Below, in pieces: positions 25,860 to 35,900 of a stretch of 64,000 nt of DNA. A program made the translations under genes and the position numbers. The DNA is taken from NCBI RefSeq assembly GCF_004335015.1, contig NZ_RQRU01000003.1, forward strand, positions 186,001 to 250,000, written 5' to 3'. The DNA is from Psychrobacter pygoscelis. Its GTDB lineage: Bacteria; Pseudomonadota; Gammaproteobacteria; Pseudomonadales; Moraxellaceae. The notes beneath the pieces were generated by a model that made no database searches, was not told where the DNA came from, and saw only the letters and a list, made by a program, of their open reading frames with translations. How positions within the stretch are numbered: the first letter of the stretch is position 1; each line of letters starts with the position of its first letter.

Positions 25860-27443
25860 ATGGCCAACCCTATTGCTCCCCCTACCCCACTTACCATCCT
25901 ACACACCTCCGACTGGCATCTTGGTCGCAAACTTTATGGCAAAAACCGCTACGAAGAGTTTGCGGCCTTCCTATCGTGGCTAACAGAGACTATCGTACAG
26001 CATAACGTCGATGTGCTGATTGTCGCCGGTGATATCTTTGATGTCATGACCCCAACCAACAAAGCACAGGCTCTATATTACGAGTTTTTAGCTCAGGTAA
26101 CTAAGTCATGCTGCCAGCATATCGTCATTGTCGCAGGCAATCATGACTCACCTTCATTCTTAGACGCGCCAAGTCAATTTTTAAAACACTTAAACGTGCA
26201 TGTGATTGGCACTGCTTGTGAAGATATCGCCAACGAAGTGCTGACCTTAATGACTAAGGATGGCACTCCATATTGTATTATTACCGCTGTACCCTATTTA
26301 AGAGACCGCGATGTCCGAGGTAGTGTGGCTGGCGAATCTGCAGACGATAAAGACAGTAATGTCCTCAAAGGCATTCGTGCCCATTATGATGAGGCAGCGG
26401 CGATTGCCAAAGCTAAGCAAGACGCCTTAGTTAAGACTCACGGTCGCCATATTCCTATTATCGCCACTGGACATCTTTTTGCCGCGGGCGGTAGGACGAC
26501 CGAAGATGATGGTGTGCGCGAGCTTTACGTGGGATCTCTTGGCCAAGTCTCAGACGATATGTTTGATGACTGTTTTGATTATGTCGCATTAGGTCATTTG
26601 CATGTCCCACAACGTGTGGGTGGCTGCGAGCATATCCGCTACTCAGGCTCTCCTTTAGCAATGGGCTTTGGGGAAGCACGCCAGCAAAAGCAAGTGTTGC
26701 TGGTGCAGTTTGGGGAGACACTGACTGACTTTACTAGTGCTAATAAAGGTGTCGATAACTCAAATATTGCGCCCCTAGAGCCTAGAGTTGCAGAAGAAGA
26801 CCTCATCCCGGATGTCGCTATTAAGCAGCCAAAGAAAGTCGCCCATAACTCTGAATTTATGGATGACCTATTTGGTTTTACAGAAGTGACTGAATCTGAA
26901 AATGACGATGCTAAAAATACCTCTATAGACAACGTAACCGACATGGTGACTACTACAAAGGTCGCTACCACAGTAGCAACGCCAATTGATAATACCTTAC
27001 CAACTATCAAAGTAGTGCACCAAGACGACTCTCGCTATATGCAAGTGGTCTCTCTACCTATTCCTTGCTTCCAGCCCCTAGCGCAAGTGTCTGGGGATCT
27101 GGCCACGATTACCACCACCTTACAGTCTTTAGCCACTACCGAGACCATGTGGTTAGAAGTCATCTATAGCGGTGATGAGATAGTCACCAATTTACGCGAG
27201 CTTGTGCAGTCGCTGATAGAAGGCTTGCCCTTCGAAGTGTTAAAAATTAAAAACACGCGGACTTATGATAAAGTCATGCAGCAGCAAGAGTCTACTGAGA
27301 CCTTGCAAGATTTGGATGAATTGGAAGTGTTTCAACGCTGTCTCAATGCGCATGCGGTTGCAGAGTCTCAACGTGATAGTCTACAAGCTGCTTATGAAGA
27401 GATACTCTACACCATTCGCCATGCGGATAGTCAGGCAGAATAA
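25860..27443 (+). CDS. sbcD: Exonuclease SbcD (Mre11-like nuclease subunit)
   Basis: The 527-residue metallophosphoesterase subunit of the SbcCD nuclease cleaves DNA hairpins and protein-blocked ends. Metal-binding motifs are HTSDWHLGRKL, VAGDIFD, VAGNHDSPSFL, ATGHLF and LGHLHVPQ. It is longer than E. coli SbcD (about 400 residues) because of an acidic, Thr-rich low-complexity insert near residues 290-380. A TTG 21 bases upstream is in frame, but the family begins at the ATG. Its TAA overlaps the start of the LRR gene. Confidence 0.94.
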   Translation: MANPIAPPTPLTILHTSDWHLGRKLYGKNRYEEFAAFLSWLTETIVQHNVDVLIVAGDIFDVMTPTNKAQALYYEFLAQVTKSCCQHIVIVAGNHDSPSFLDAPSQFLKHLNVHVIGTACEDIANEVLTLMTKDGTPYCIITAVPYLRDRDVRGSVAGESADDKDSNVLKGIRAHYDEAAAIAKAKQDALVKTHGRHIPIIATGHLFAAGGRTTEDDGVRELYVGSLGQVSDDMFDDCFDYVALGHLHVPQRVGGCEHIRYSGSPLAMGFGEARQQKQVLLVQFGETLTDFTSANKGVDNSNIAPLEPRVAEEDLIPDVAIKQPKKVAHNSEFMDDLFGFTEVTESENDDAKNTSIDNVTDMVTTTKVATTVATPIDNTLPTIKVVHQDDSRYMQVVSLPIPCFQPLAQVSGDLATITTTLQSLATTETMWLEVIYSGDEIVTNLRELVQSLIEGLPFEVLKIKNTRTYDKVMQQQESTETLQDLDELEVFQRCLNAHAVAESQRDSLQAAYEEILYTIRHADSQAE

Positions 27444-28399
27444 TGATGACTCAAGTAATACTAGGCTCTGAAAAGCGCCGCAAACTGCAATCAATTATTG
27501 ATTGGGCAGTCACGAATGATATTGATGACAGCCTAATACCGAGAGAACCACTAGCGCTAAGCCAACTCTGTGAGATTGATTTATCAGGTTATGATATTGT
27601 CCAGTTACCTGAAGAAATTGGGATATTAGACCAGCTCAATAGTTTAGATGTTTCAGGTTGTGGACTAACTACATTACCGCATAGTGTCTCTAACTTAACC
27701 CAGCTGGTCATGGTTAATCTCAGTGCCAATAGATTAACTGAGCTACCTGTATGGATCGATCATCTTATCCATCTGCAGTGGCTTGACTGTAGTTTCAACT
27801 CTTATATCTCCATTCCCGAAAGTATCAAAAACTTAGCAGAACTATCCACATTGATCATGTTTGGCAATGACTATGATCAACTGCCAGAGAATCTGCGTTA
27901 TCTTTATAAATTGGATGAATTGAACCTTAGCCATAATCAATTAACCCAGTTACCCCAATGGATTGGGTTGCTAACAGGTCTGACTAGCCTTAGTATCGAC
28001 AACAATCAGCTTAACAAGTTACCAGATAGCTTTGCTTTGCTAAATCAGTTAACTTATCTCAATATCAGTAATAATAATTTCACCCAAATGCCCGAAGTCA
28101 TACGCAATCTTAAACAGTTGACCTATCTGAATGTTAAGGCAAATCAACTCACTCAACTGCCAGATTGGCTAGGTGATCTTTCGAAACTAGCAAGCCTAAA
28201 CCTAAGCTCAAACCAGCTCACCCGACTGCCCGATAGTGTTGGCAACTTAGTAAAGTTATCTTCAATGGATATTAGCAACAATCAACTCGACAACCTTCCA
28301 AAAAGTGTGGAGAAATTACCAACTCTTCTCTCTCTTGAGACTCACAATAATAAGGTAGGTGCAACTATCTTGGCGTCTTTAAATAATAAAAGCACATAA
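27443..28399 (+). CDS. Leucine-rich-repeat protein between sbcD and sbcC
   Basis: The 318-residue protein is mostly LRR. A helical N-terminus of about 45 residues precedes 11 consecutive 23-residue repeats of the form LxxLNLSxNQLTQLPxxIGxL, plus a degenerate twelfth. There is no signal peptide or membrane helix, so it is cytosolic and presumably a protein-binding scaffold. The start overlaps the sbcD stop (TAATG), which couples translation, and sbcC begins 87 bp after its end. Co-expression with the SbcCD nuclease is strongly suggested; physical interaction is only inferred. A second in-frame ATG follows at once. Confidence 0.9.
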   Translation: MMTQVILGSEKRRKLQSIIDWAVTNDIDDSLIPREPLALSQLCEIDLSGYDIVQLPEEIGILDQLNSLDVSGCGLTTLPHSVSNLTQLVMVNLSANRLTELPVWIDHLIHLQWLDCSFNSYISIPESIKNLAELSTLIMFGNDYDQLPENLRYLYKLDELNLSHNQLTQLPQWIGLLTGLTSLSIDNNQLNKLPDSFALLNQLTYLNISNNNFTQMPEVIRNLKQLTYLNVKANQLTQLPDWLGDLSKLASLNLSSNQLTRLPDSVGNLVKLSSMDISNNQLDNLPKSVEKLPTLLSLETHNNKVGATILASLNNKST

Positions 28400-28486
28400 A
28401 ATTTATGAAGGCTTTCATAAAAAAAGATAGTTGTCAGTTTGTCACTAAACCTGCCTTACATGTTAGCGAAATCATAAGAATCAACC

Positions 28487-31400
28487 ATGCGAATCATAGA
28501 ACTCAGACTTAAAAACCTAAACTCCTTAAAAGGCGAATGGCACATCGACTTCAGTGATCCGGCCTTCATTAACGAAGGTATTTTTGCCATTACTGGGCAG
28601 ACGGGTGCGGGCAAGACCACGATACTGGATGCCATTTGTCTAGCGTTATACGGTGAGACACCGCGGATCAATAGCATCAGTAAAAATAGCAACGAGGTTA
28701 TGACTCGGCAGACGGCGGAATGCTTCGCTGAAGTGGTTATCGACCTAGGGGGGAAGCACTATCGCTGCCGCTGGGGGCAAAGACGTGCGCATAATAAGCC
28801 TGATGGTAACTTACAAGACGCGACTCATGAGATAGCAGTATTAGGTGTGAACGCTAGCACTAATAATAGTGATAGCAGCGATAAGGATGAGAAGCCTGCT
28901 GACCAAATCCTCGAGAGCAAGCTATCGCGTACCAAAGCCAAAATCATTGAACTCACTCGGATGGACTTTCAGCAGTTCACTCGCTCCATTCTGCTCGCTC
29001 AGGGCAGCTTTTCGGCGTTCCTAAAAGCCAAGCCTGAAGAACGTGCTGATATCCTAGAGAAGATTACGGGTACGGATATCTACGCCACCATCTCTACCCA
29101 TGTCTTTGAAAAGAAGCGTGCAGAAGACGCCATATTGACCAATCTGCGAACCGGTCTAGAGGGACTGTCTCTATTAAGCGAAGAAGAAGAAAGTTGGCTT
29201 GAAAAAGACGTAAAAGACCTCGGTGTACAACAAGCGAAGCAACGCCAGACCTTAGCAAGCTTAGAGCGTCAGCTTAAATGGCTTGATGACATCCACGAGC
29301 AGCAGCAGAAGCTCAGCCAGTATCAGAATGACTTGACCAACGCACAGTCTACCCAGCAAGAATTTACCCCTGAAGCCACTCGCCTAAGCTTAGCCATGGC
29401 TGCCTTGGAGATAGACAGCCCTTATGGTGAGCTAAGTCATAACCGCCAAGCCTTAGCAAATTTTAAACAAGAGCAAGAGCACTTACTGGAACAGATAGCC
29501 TCGCAACAAGCTACGCTAAAGACCGCGACTGAAACCTTAGTAGCAGCTAAAGTAGCTGAGCAACAGGTCATGGAGCAATTACAAAGCCAATCACCTATTC
29601 ATAAGCAAGTACGTAAGCTTGATGTGCAGATTCAGCAGCAGTCGGCCACCATAAGCAATGAGCAAGCAAGACAAGCTGAGCTTGAAAAGGATATTCAACG
29701 GTTATCCCAAGCTATAGAGAACGATCAACAGCAAGAGCAAAATGCAAAGTCGCAGCTTGCCAGCATAGAGCAGTATTTTAATAATTATCCAGAACTTAGC
29801 GACTTAGATAGCGATATAGCCACCAATACCACTCATTGCACCCGATTAAAAGCCTTGCTAGAAGACAATGCCAAGCTAGCAGCGGATAAGCTTAACTCTG
29901 AGCAGGCCAATCAGTCACGCCAAGCTGCGTTACTAGACTTAAAAAAACAGCAAGCACAAGACGCAGCACACAGTAGTAAGCAAAAAGAGCACCTGGCTGA
30001 GCTGCAACGGCAGCAAGCCGATTTATTGCAAGGGAAGCAGGTACATGACTTGCGCCAACAGCAGAGCCATATTACAGACATGACCGCTCAGCTTGAACCC
30101 ATTAGCTATAAGTTGCAGCAAGTTACAGAGATTAATATTGAGCGGCAACAACTTGAGACCGCTGTGGCTAATCAAACAGACTTAGCAACACTAGCAGCCA
30201 ATATCAAGGCTACCGAAGACGCCATCCAGACCGCAACTGAGCAGCGTCAAGAGAAACAAGACCATCTCGCGCTATCACAAAAAGTCGCTAAGCTTGAAGA
30301 CTATGTTAAGCTATTAGAAGACGGTCAGCCCTGCCCTTTATGCGGTGCAGCGGAGCATCCTTATAGTAGTGGCGACCACCCCCTACTAGCGAATAATGCC
30401 CAAACCCAACAGACGCAAGAGCAGCAGCTACAAACGCAGATTGAGGCACTGAGCCAAACTATCAAAACGCATGAGCGCACGTTAGCCGATCAACGGGTGG
30501 CGCTGGCAACAGCAAATAATGAGCTTGAGCGCCAACATCAACGTCTGGCTAACTTACAAACTCGTGCACAGGAAATAAACGGTCAGCTACAGTCTACCAT
30601 TACAAATTTAGTAACTAGCGCATCAGACTATGCTGAGCCACTATTGACTATCGCTCAGCCTCTACGAGCCTCCTATGCCAATGCGACTCAACGGTCTGAG
30701 GCTATTCATCAAGTTAAGCAGCAACTTGAGCAGCATAGAGTCAAGCTTAGCACGACCTTAAACCAGTATGACGAGCTAAGTCAGGCAGTTGATGAGACGC
30801 GTACGGCAGTGACGACTTTAGAGGCGGCTCAACTGCAAGTGACTAAGCAAGTTAACGAGCTCACCAGCAGTATCAGCCTTGATGACCAAAGGATAGAAAA
30901 TATCGATACCGCCACGGTGAGTAATTTTACCGAGTTAACGACTGTGGTAATGCACATCACGGACCTCGTTAATAAATATCATAATTGCTTATCTATAACT
31001 ATGGCAGATGGCCACTTAGACGACATTACTGAATTACCCACTAAATCAGCACTAGCAACCCTGCAAGAAAGTATTAAACAACGTCAGGTCAGCTCTCAAG
31101 ATGAGTGTAAGGTCTTTATAGAGACTTTACGGCAACAGCATCGCGCCTTACAAAAACTAAGCGAGCATTTGCGTACTGAGCGTCAGCAGCAGCAAACCTT
31201 AGCGACAGCTTTAAGCGGGATGGCCGCACAGATTGACGCCAAGCAAACACAACTGGAGGAAAAGGCTCGCGAGCTCGATAAACTTTCTCAATGGCTTAAA
31301 GATGAGACGAGCAGCATAGAGGGACTAAAGACAGAGCGTAAAGCCCTGTTTGGAGACAAAGACTGCGATGCTGAAGCCGATAAGCTACGCAAGATATTAG

Positions 31401-32422
31401 AGGCTGAGCGAGAGCAACTGGTGACGGCGCAAAGAGCATTGGATAGTGCTGAGCAGACTTTACAGCAATCGCAAGAAAGACAAGAACAACTAACTCATAA
31501 CATCAGCGCTACCGAAGCCACACTAGCGACGCAACAAGCGACTTTTTCCAAGTTATTAGCCGATTCACAATTTGCTACTGAGCAAGCCTTCCTAGCAGCG
31601 CGGCTGCCTAAGGAAGAACGCGATGCCTTACAGCAGCGTAAGCAAACCATTGAGACGGCTCTACAGCAAGCACAGCTGCGATTAAGCGCGACTCAGGAGA
31701 AACTGACGACCCTGCAAGATGAGCCTCTGACTATAGAAAATCGCGAGACTTTAGCGGACCGCCAGCAACAGCAGCAAACTACGATAAATACGCTATCTGA
31801 GCGAATCGGTGCTATTAATCAACAGCTTAGAGACAATGAAGCACGCAAAGGCGAGCAACAAGCGCAGCTAGAAAAGATTACTGAACAAACCTGTAAGCTA
31901 GAAGTTTGGAACAATCTGCATGCGCTGATTGGCTCCAAGGATGGCAAGAAGTTCCGCACCTTTGCGCAGGGTCTCACCTTTGACATCATGGTCAGTCATG
32001 CTAACGCCCAGCTACATAAGATGAGCGATCGTTATCTACTCAAACGCGATGATAATAGCCCGCTTGAGCTTAACGTCATTGACAACTATCAAGGCGGCGA
32101 GATTCGCAGTACCAAGAATCTATCAGGCGGTGAAGGTTTTATTATTAGTTTAGCGCTAGCGCTAGGATTGTCACAGATGGCCAGTCAGAATATCCGCGTC
32201 GATTCGTTATTCCTAGACGAAGGCTTTGGAACCCTTGATGAGGACTCATTAGAGATTGCACTGACGACGCTGACTAGCCTGCAACAAGAAGGCAAGCTTA
32301 TCGGCGTGATATCCCACGTTCAGGCATTGAAGGAGCGTATATTAACGCAGATCAAGGTAGAAAAACTCTCGGGGGGTCACAGTCAGGTGACCGGCGCAGG
32401 TTGTCATAAAATAGCAGGTTAG
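28487..32422 (+). CDS. sbcC: Exonuclease SbcC (Rad50-like SMC ATPase)
   Basis: The 1311-residue ATPase subunit of SbcCD is larger than E. coli SbcC (about 1050). N-terminal Walker A is TGQTGAGKTT near residues 36-45. A very long Gln-rich coiled coil runs from about residue 180 to 1120. Its apex is the zinc hook CPLC (Cys616 and Cys619). C-terminal signature LSGGEGFIISLALALGLS and Walker B LFLDEGFGTLDEDSLE complete the ABC head. It dimerises through the hook and regulates SbcD. It is third gene in sbcD-LRR-sbcC. Confidence 0.95.
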   Translation: MRIIELRLKNLNSLKGEWHIDFSDPAFINEGIFAITGQTGAGKTTILDAICLALYGETPRINSISKNSNEVMTRQTAECFAEVVIDLGGKHYRCRWGQRRAHNKPDGNLQDATHEIAVLGVNASTNNSDSSDKDEKPADQILESKLSRTKAKIIELTRMDFQQFTRSILLAQGSFSAFLKAKPEERADILEKITGTDIYATISTHVFEKKRAEDAILTNLRTGLEGLSLLSEEEESWLEKDVKDLGVQQAKQRQTLASLERQLKWLDDIHEQQQKLSQYQNDLTNAQSTQQEFTPEATRLSLAMAALEIDSPYGELSHNRQALANFKQEQEHLLEQIASQQATLKTATETLVAAKVAEQQVMEQLQSQSPIHKQVRKLDVQIQQQSATISNEQARQAELEKDIQRLSQAIENDQQQEQNAKSQLASIEQYFNNYPELSDLDSDIATNTTHCTRLKALLEDNAKLAADKLNSEQANQSRQAALLDLKKQQAQDAAHSSKQKEHLAELQRQQADLLQGKQVHDLRQQQSHITDMTAQLEPISYKLQQVTEINIERQQLETAVANQTDLATLAANIKATEDAIQTATEQRQEKQDHLALSQKVAKLEDYVKLLEDGQPCPLCGAAEHPYSSGDHPLLANNAQTQQTQEQQLQTQIEALSQTIKTHERTLADQRVALATANNELERQHQRLANLQTRAQEINGQLQSTITNLVTSASDYAEPLLTIAQPLRASYANATQRSEAIHQVKQQLEQHRVKLSTTLNQYDELSQAVDETRTAVTTLEAAQLQVTKQVNELTSSISLDDQRIENIDTATVSNFTELTTVVMHITDLVNKYHNCLSITMADGHLDDITELPTKSALATLQESIKQRQVSSQDECKVFIETLRQQHRALQKLSEHLRTERQQQQTLATALSGMAAQIDAKQTQLEEKARELDKLSQWLKDETSSIEGLKTERKALFGDKDCDAEADKLRKILEAEREQLVTAQRALDSAEQTLQQSQERQEQLTHNISATEATLATQQATFSKLLADSQFATEQAFLAARLPKEERDALQQRKQTIETALQQAQLRLSATQEKLTTLQDEPLTIENRETLADRQQQQQTTINTLSERIGAINQQLRDNEARKGEQQAQLEKITEQTCKLEVWNNLHALIGSKDGKKFRTFAQGLTFDIMVSHANAQLHKMSDRYLLKRDDNSPLELNVIDNYQGGEIRSTKNLSGGEGFIISLALALGLSQMASQNIRVDSLFLDEGFGTLDEDSLEIALTTLTSLQQEGKLIGVISHVQALKERILTQIKVEKLSGGHSQVTGAGCHKIAG

Positions 32423-32450
32423 CTGAATTAAAACAGCTGCAAAGGGCTAA

Positions 32451-32684
32451 TTAGTTACTAGCGCTCTGAACTAAGGGCGCGATAGTTTGGACATCCTTAG
32501 AGCTAATATTACCGTTACGCGTATCTTCAACCTTATCAATAACTTTGGCAGCGGCTGGTGCTTTTACATTATTATTGTCCATAACTTCAAGCTCATCAGA
32601 CTGCACGGCATAGTACCCTATAGCCGGAATAACGATAAACGCAAAAACGACAGCACCAAAAGTAACAGCAGGATTTTTTTGCAT
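32451..32684 (-). CDS. Small single-span membrane protein
   Basis: The protein has 77 residues. After MQKNPAVTFG comes one hydrophobic helix (VVFAFIVIPAIGYYAV), then a polar tail with VIDKVEDTRNG. Longer in-frame starts exist (ATG at 32708, TTG at 32735), but AAGGAAA lies eight bases before this ATG and nothing comparable precedes the others. Function is unknown. It converges with sbcC. Confidence 0.6.
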   Translation of the reverse strand: MQKNPAVTFGAVVFAFIVIPAIGYYAVQSDELEVMDNNNVKAPAAAKVIDKVEDTRNGNISSKDVQTIAPLVQSASN

Positions 32685-32844
32685 TGTTTTTTCCTTAGTA
32701 TTGGTCATTAGTAATAATAAAAGGGATTGAAGCAAGTAGTGTAGCTGAGTCTAGCATTTTAATTAATTCGATGGTAGCAGCCTATAAAATAAGATTGTAA
32801 GACCGTCATAACTTTAAGGTAGCTTTCACTCTAAATCACGATAA

Positions 32845-32871
32845 ATAAAGGGCATCTTATGTAAGACGCCC
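32845..32871 (-). terminator. Terminator after gdhB
   Basis: GGGC-TCTTA and its complement (with one G-T pair) make a compact stem at 32850-32871, followed on the minus strand by TTTATTT. It lies about 50 bp beyond the gdhB stop. Confidence 0.75.
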
Positions 32872-32918
32872 CTATTATTAGCTCCAACCTATGTTAGTTT
32901 GATGAATACTTAACACAA

Positions 32919-35900
32919 TTAACCAATCAATTTATTTACTTCGCTTAGCAGTACCGATAACGCGGATAGAGTTGCCTCACCGTCATCCAGCTTATTCATC
33001 TCTACAGCGATGCTATCTAGATGCGCTTGATGGGCCTGCTGCCACTCGCTAAAGGCCGCGCCAGCATCATCGCGACTCAATAGCGCATTTAGCATTTGGC
33101 GTAAGCTACGTGACAGCTCATTGATTAGCGCGTAGCGTGCACGGCGATCCCAATGATCCTGCTGCGGCAACTGCTCTATCTGACCCATTAACCAATCAAT
33201 GTGTAGACTCTGGTAAGCATCAAAGTACAGCGCTGATACCTCATCAACAGGTCGATCATATTTCTCAGCTAGCAAGGCGGTATCAAGGGCGTCAACGGCA
33301 TAAGGCAAGATGGCAAACATGCTGGCATCCGCATCATTCAAACCCTTATCCGCTAGACGCTCAATATCATCTTTAAGATGCTCATCAAACTGTACCTCGA
33401 TAATACCTTTTGGCTGAGTCAACTCTTGCACGCTACTTTCAAAGCGCCCAATAATATCGGCAACCGGTAGCTCACTGCCAAGGGCGTTAATGAGCCACAC
33501 CATGCCTTGCTCTAACGCCTCCCGAACACGAGTCTCAAGCTGCAACAGCACGACAGCATCGACTTGATTATCCAGTGCCTCTAGTCGCTGCCAAGCGCGG
33601 CGAACATTAAAGATATCTCGGGCGATAGCGTAAGCACGGATAAGGGTAGCCACACTTTGACCGGTCTCTTCAAACAGACGGAATACCGCTTCAATCCCGA
33701 GCCGGTTGACCACACTATTGGTCAGGTAGGTACTGATAATCTCACGGTGTAGACGGTGACGCGTCATCTCATCGAAGAAGCGGCTGGCAAGCTCTTCAGG
33801 GAAGTATTTGCGCAGTTCATTAATGAAATATGGATCGTCAGGTAGATCTGAGCCTAGGAGCTGCTCATAGACCCACATTTTGCCGTAAGCCAACACCACA
33901 GCAAGCTCAGGACGAGTAAGGCCAGTATTGGACTTCTGACGCTGCACAATCTCTTCTTCGCTAGGTAAGAACTCAATAGCCCGATCCAAACGCCCCTCAC
34001 TTTCTAAATAAGCGATAAAGCGCTGATGATCACTCAATGAGTCGGCAGCATTAAGGTGACTAAGCTCAATGGCCTGAGGCTGTAGATAGTTTTGGCGTAG
34101 TACGAGCTGCGCTACGCTCTCAGTCATACTTGCCAGCAGCTCATTACGCTGCTTGGTCGTCATATCGCCTTGCTCGACCACTTTACCGAGCAATATTTTG
34201 ATATTGACCTCATGATCTGAGCAGTTGACGCCCCCTGAGTTGTCAATAGCATCAGTATAGATCTGACCACCCGCTAATGCATACTCAATACGGCCGCGCT
34301 GGGTACAACCAAGGTTACCTCCCTCACCGATGACTTTGGCACGGATCTCATTACCATTAACCCGTACGGCATCGTTAGCACGGTCACCCACATCACTATT
34401 AGACTCATTACTACTCTTCACGTACGTACCGATTCCGCCATTCCAGATAAGATCAACTGGGGCTTTTAGTAGTGCATTAATAAGCTCATTTGGCGTGAGC
34501 GAATCGGCATCGATATCAAAGGCTGTTTTCATCTCATCGGTAATAGTGATAGATTTATCTTGGCGCGAAAAGACACCACCGCCTTGACTGATAAGCTTGG
34601 CATCGTAATCCTCCCATGAGGAGCGCGGTAGATTAAACAAGCGCTCACGCTCGGCGAAGGAGCTTTGAGTATCTGGATTAGGATCGATAAAGATATGCAG
34701 ATGGTTAAAGGCAGCCTGCAGCTTAATATGGCGAGACAGTAGCATACCATTACCAAAGACATCGCCACTCATGTCACCGATACCCACTACGCTAAAGTCG
34801 TGTTTGTTTTGGATATCACGACCCTGCATTCTAAAGTGACGCTTGACCGACTCCCACGCACCTTTTGCGGTAATGCCCATTTCTTTATGGTCATAGCCAA
34901 CTGAGCCACCAGAGGCAAAGGCATCATCTAGCCAAAAGTTGTATTCTGCTGCGATACCATTAGCGATATCTGAGAAGCTGGCCGTTCCTTTATCAGCAGC
35001 GACCACTAGATATGGGTCATCACCATCGTGACGGACGGTGTGGTCTGGTGAGACTACCTGCCCCTCAATCAAATTATCGGTTATATCTAGCATGCCACGT
35101 AGGAAAGTCTGGTAGCAGGCCACACCTTCTTTTTGAAACGCTTCTCGGCCATCTGCCATCGTTTTACGCTTGACAATAAAGCCGCCTTTAGAGCCTACAG
35201 GCACGATGACTGCATTTTTCACCATCTGAGCTTTGACCAGACCTAAAACTTCTGTTCGGAAGTCTTCCATCCTATCTGACCAGCGCAGACCACCGCGGGC
35301 AACCTTACCACCGCGCAGATGCACAGCCTCTACTCTTGGTGAGTAGACGAAAATCTCAAACATTGGCTTCGGCTTGGGCAAGTTTGGAATCTTATCTGCG
35401 GCAAATTTAAAGGACAGACGGTCTTTACGATTGCCCTCGCTATCACGTTGATAGAAGTTAGTACGCAGCATGGCATTAATTAAGTCTAAGTACCAGCGCA
35501 GGATTCTATCCTCATCTAAGCTGTCGACACCGGCTAGCGCCGTTTTAATCTTGCTCTGATATTCTGCTGTTAGAGACTCGCGCTCTGCGGGGCTTAATGC
35601 AGGGTTCATTCGCGCATCAAATAGCTCTCCGAGCATGACTGTGGTCTGGCTATTCTTAACCAAGGTTTGCTGAATATAAAGACTAGAGAATGGTGCTTTG
35701 GCTTGCAGCATGTAGCGCATTAAGGCCCGAATAACGACGACCTCAAAGGTCCCAAGCTTGGTGGTCAGCACCAGCTCATTGAGCGAATCACTCTCAACAT
35801 GACCTGCCCAGATCTGCGCTAAACTATCCTCAAACTGATCCCGAACAACCATCATATCGACGGTATCAGCATGGCGCAGGGTAAGCTCATATTCTTGCAG

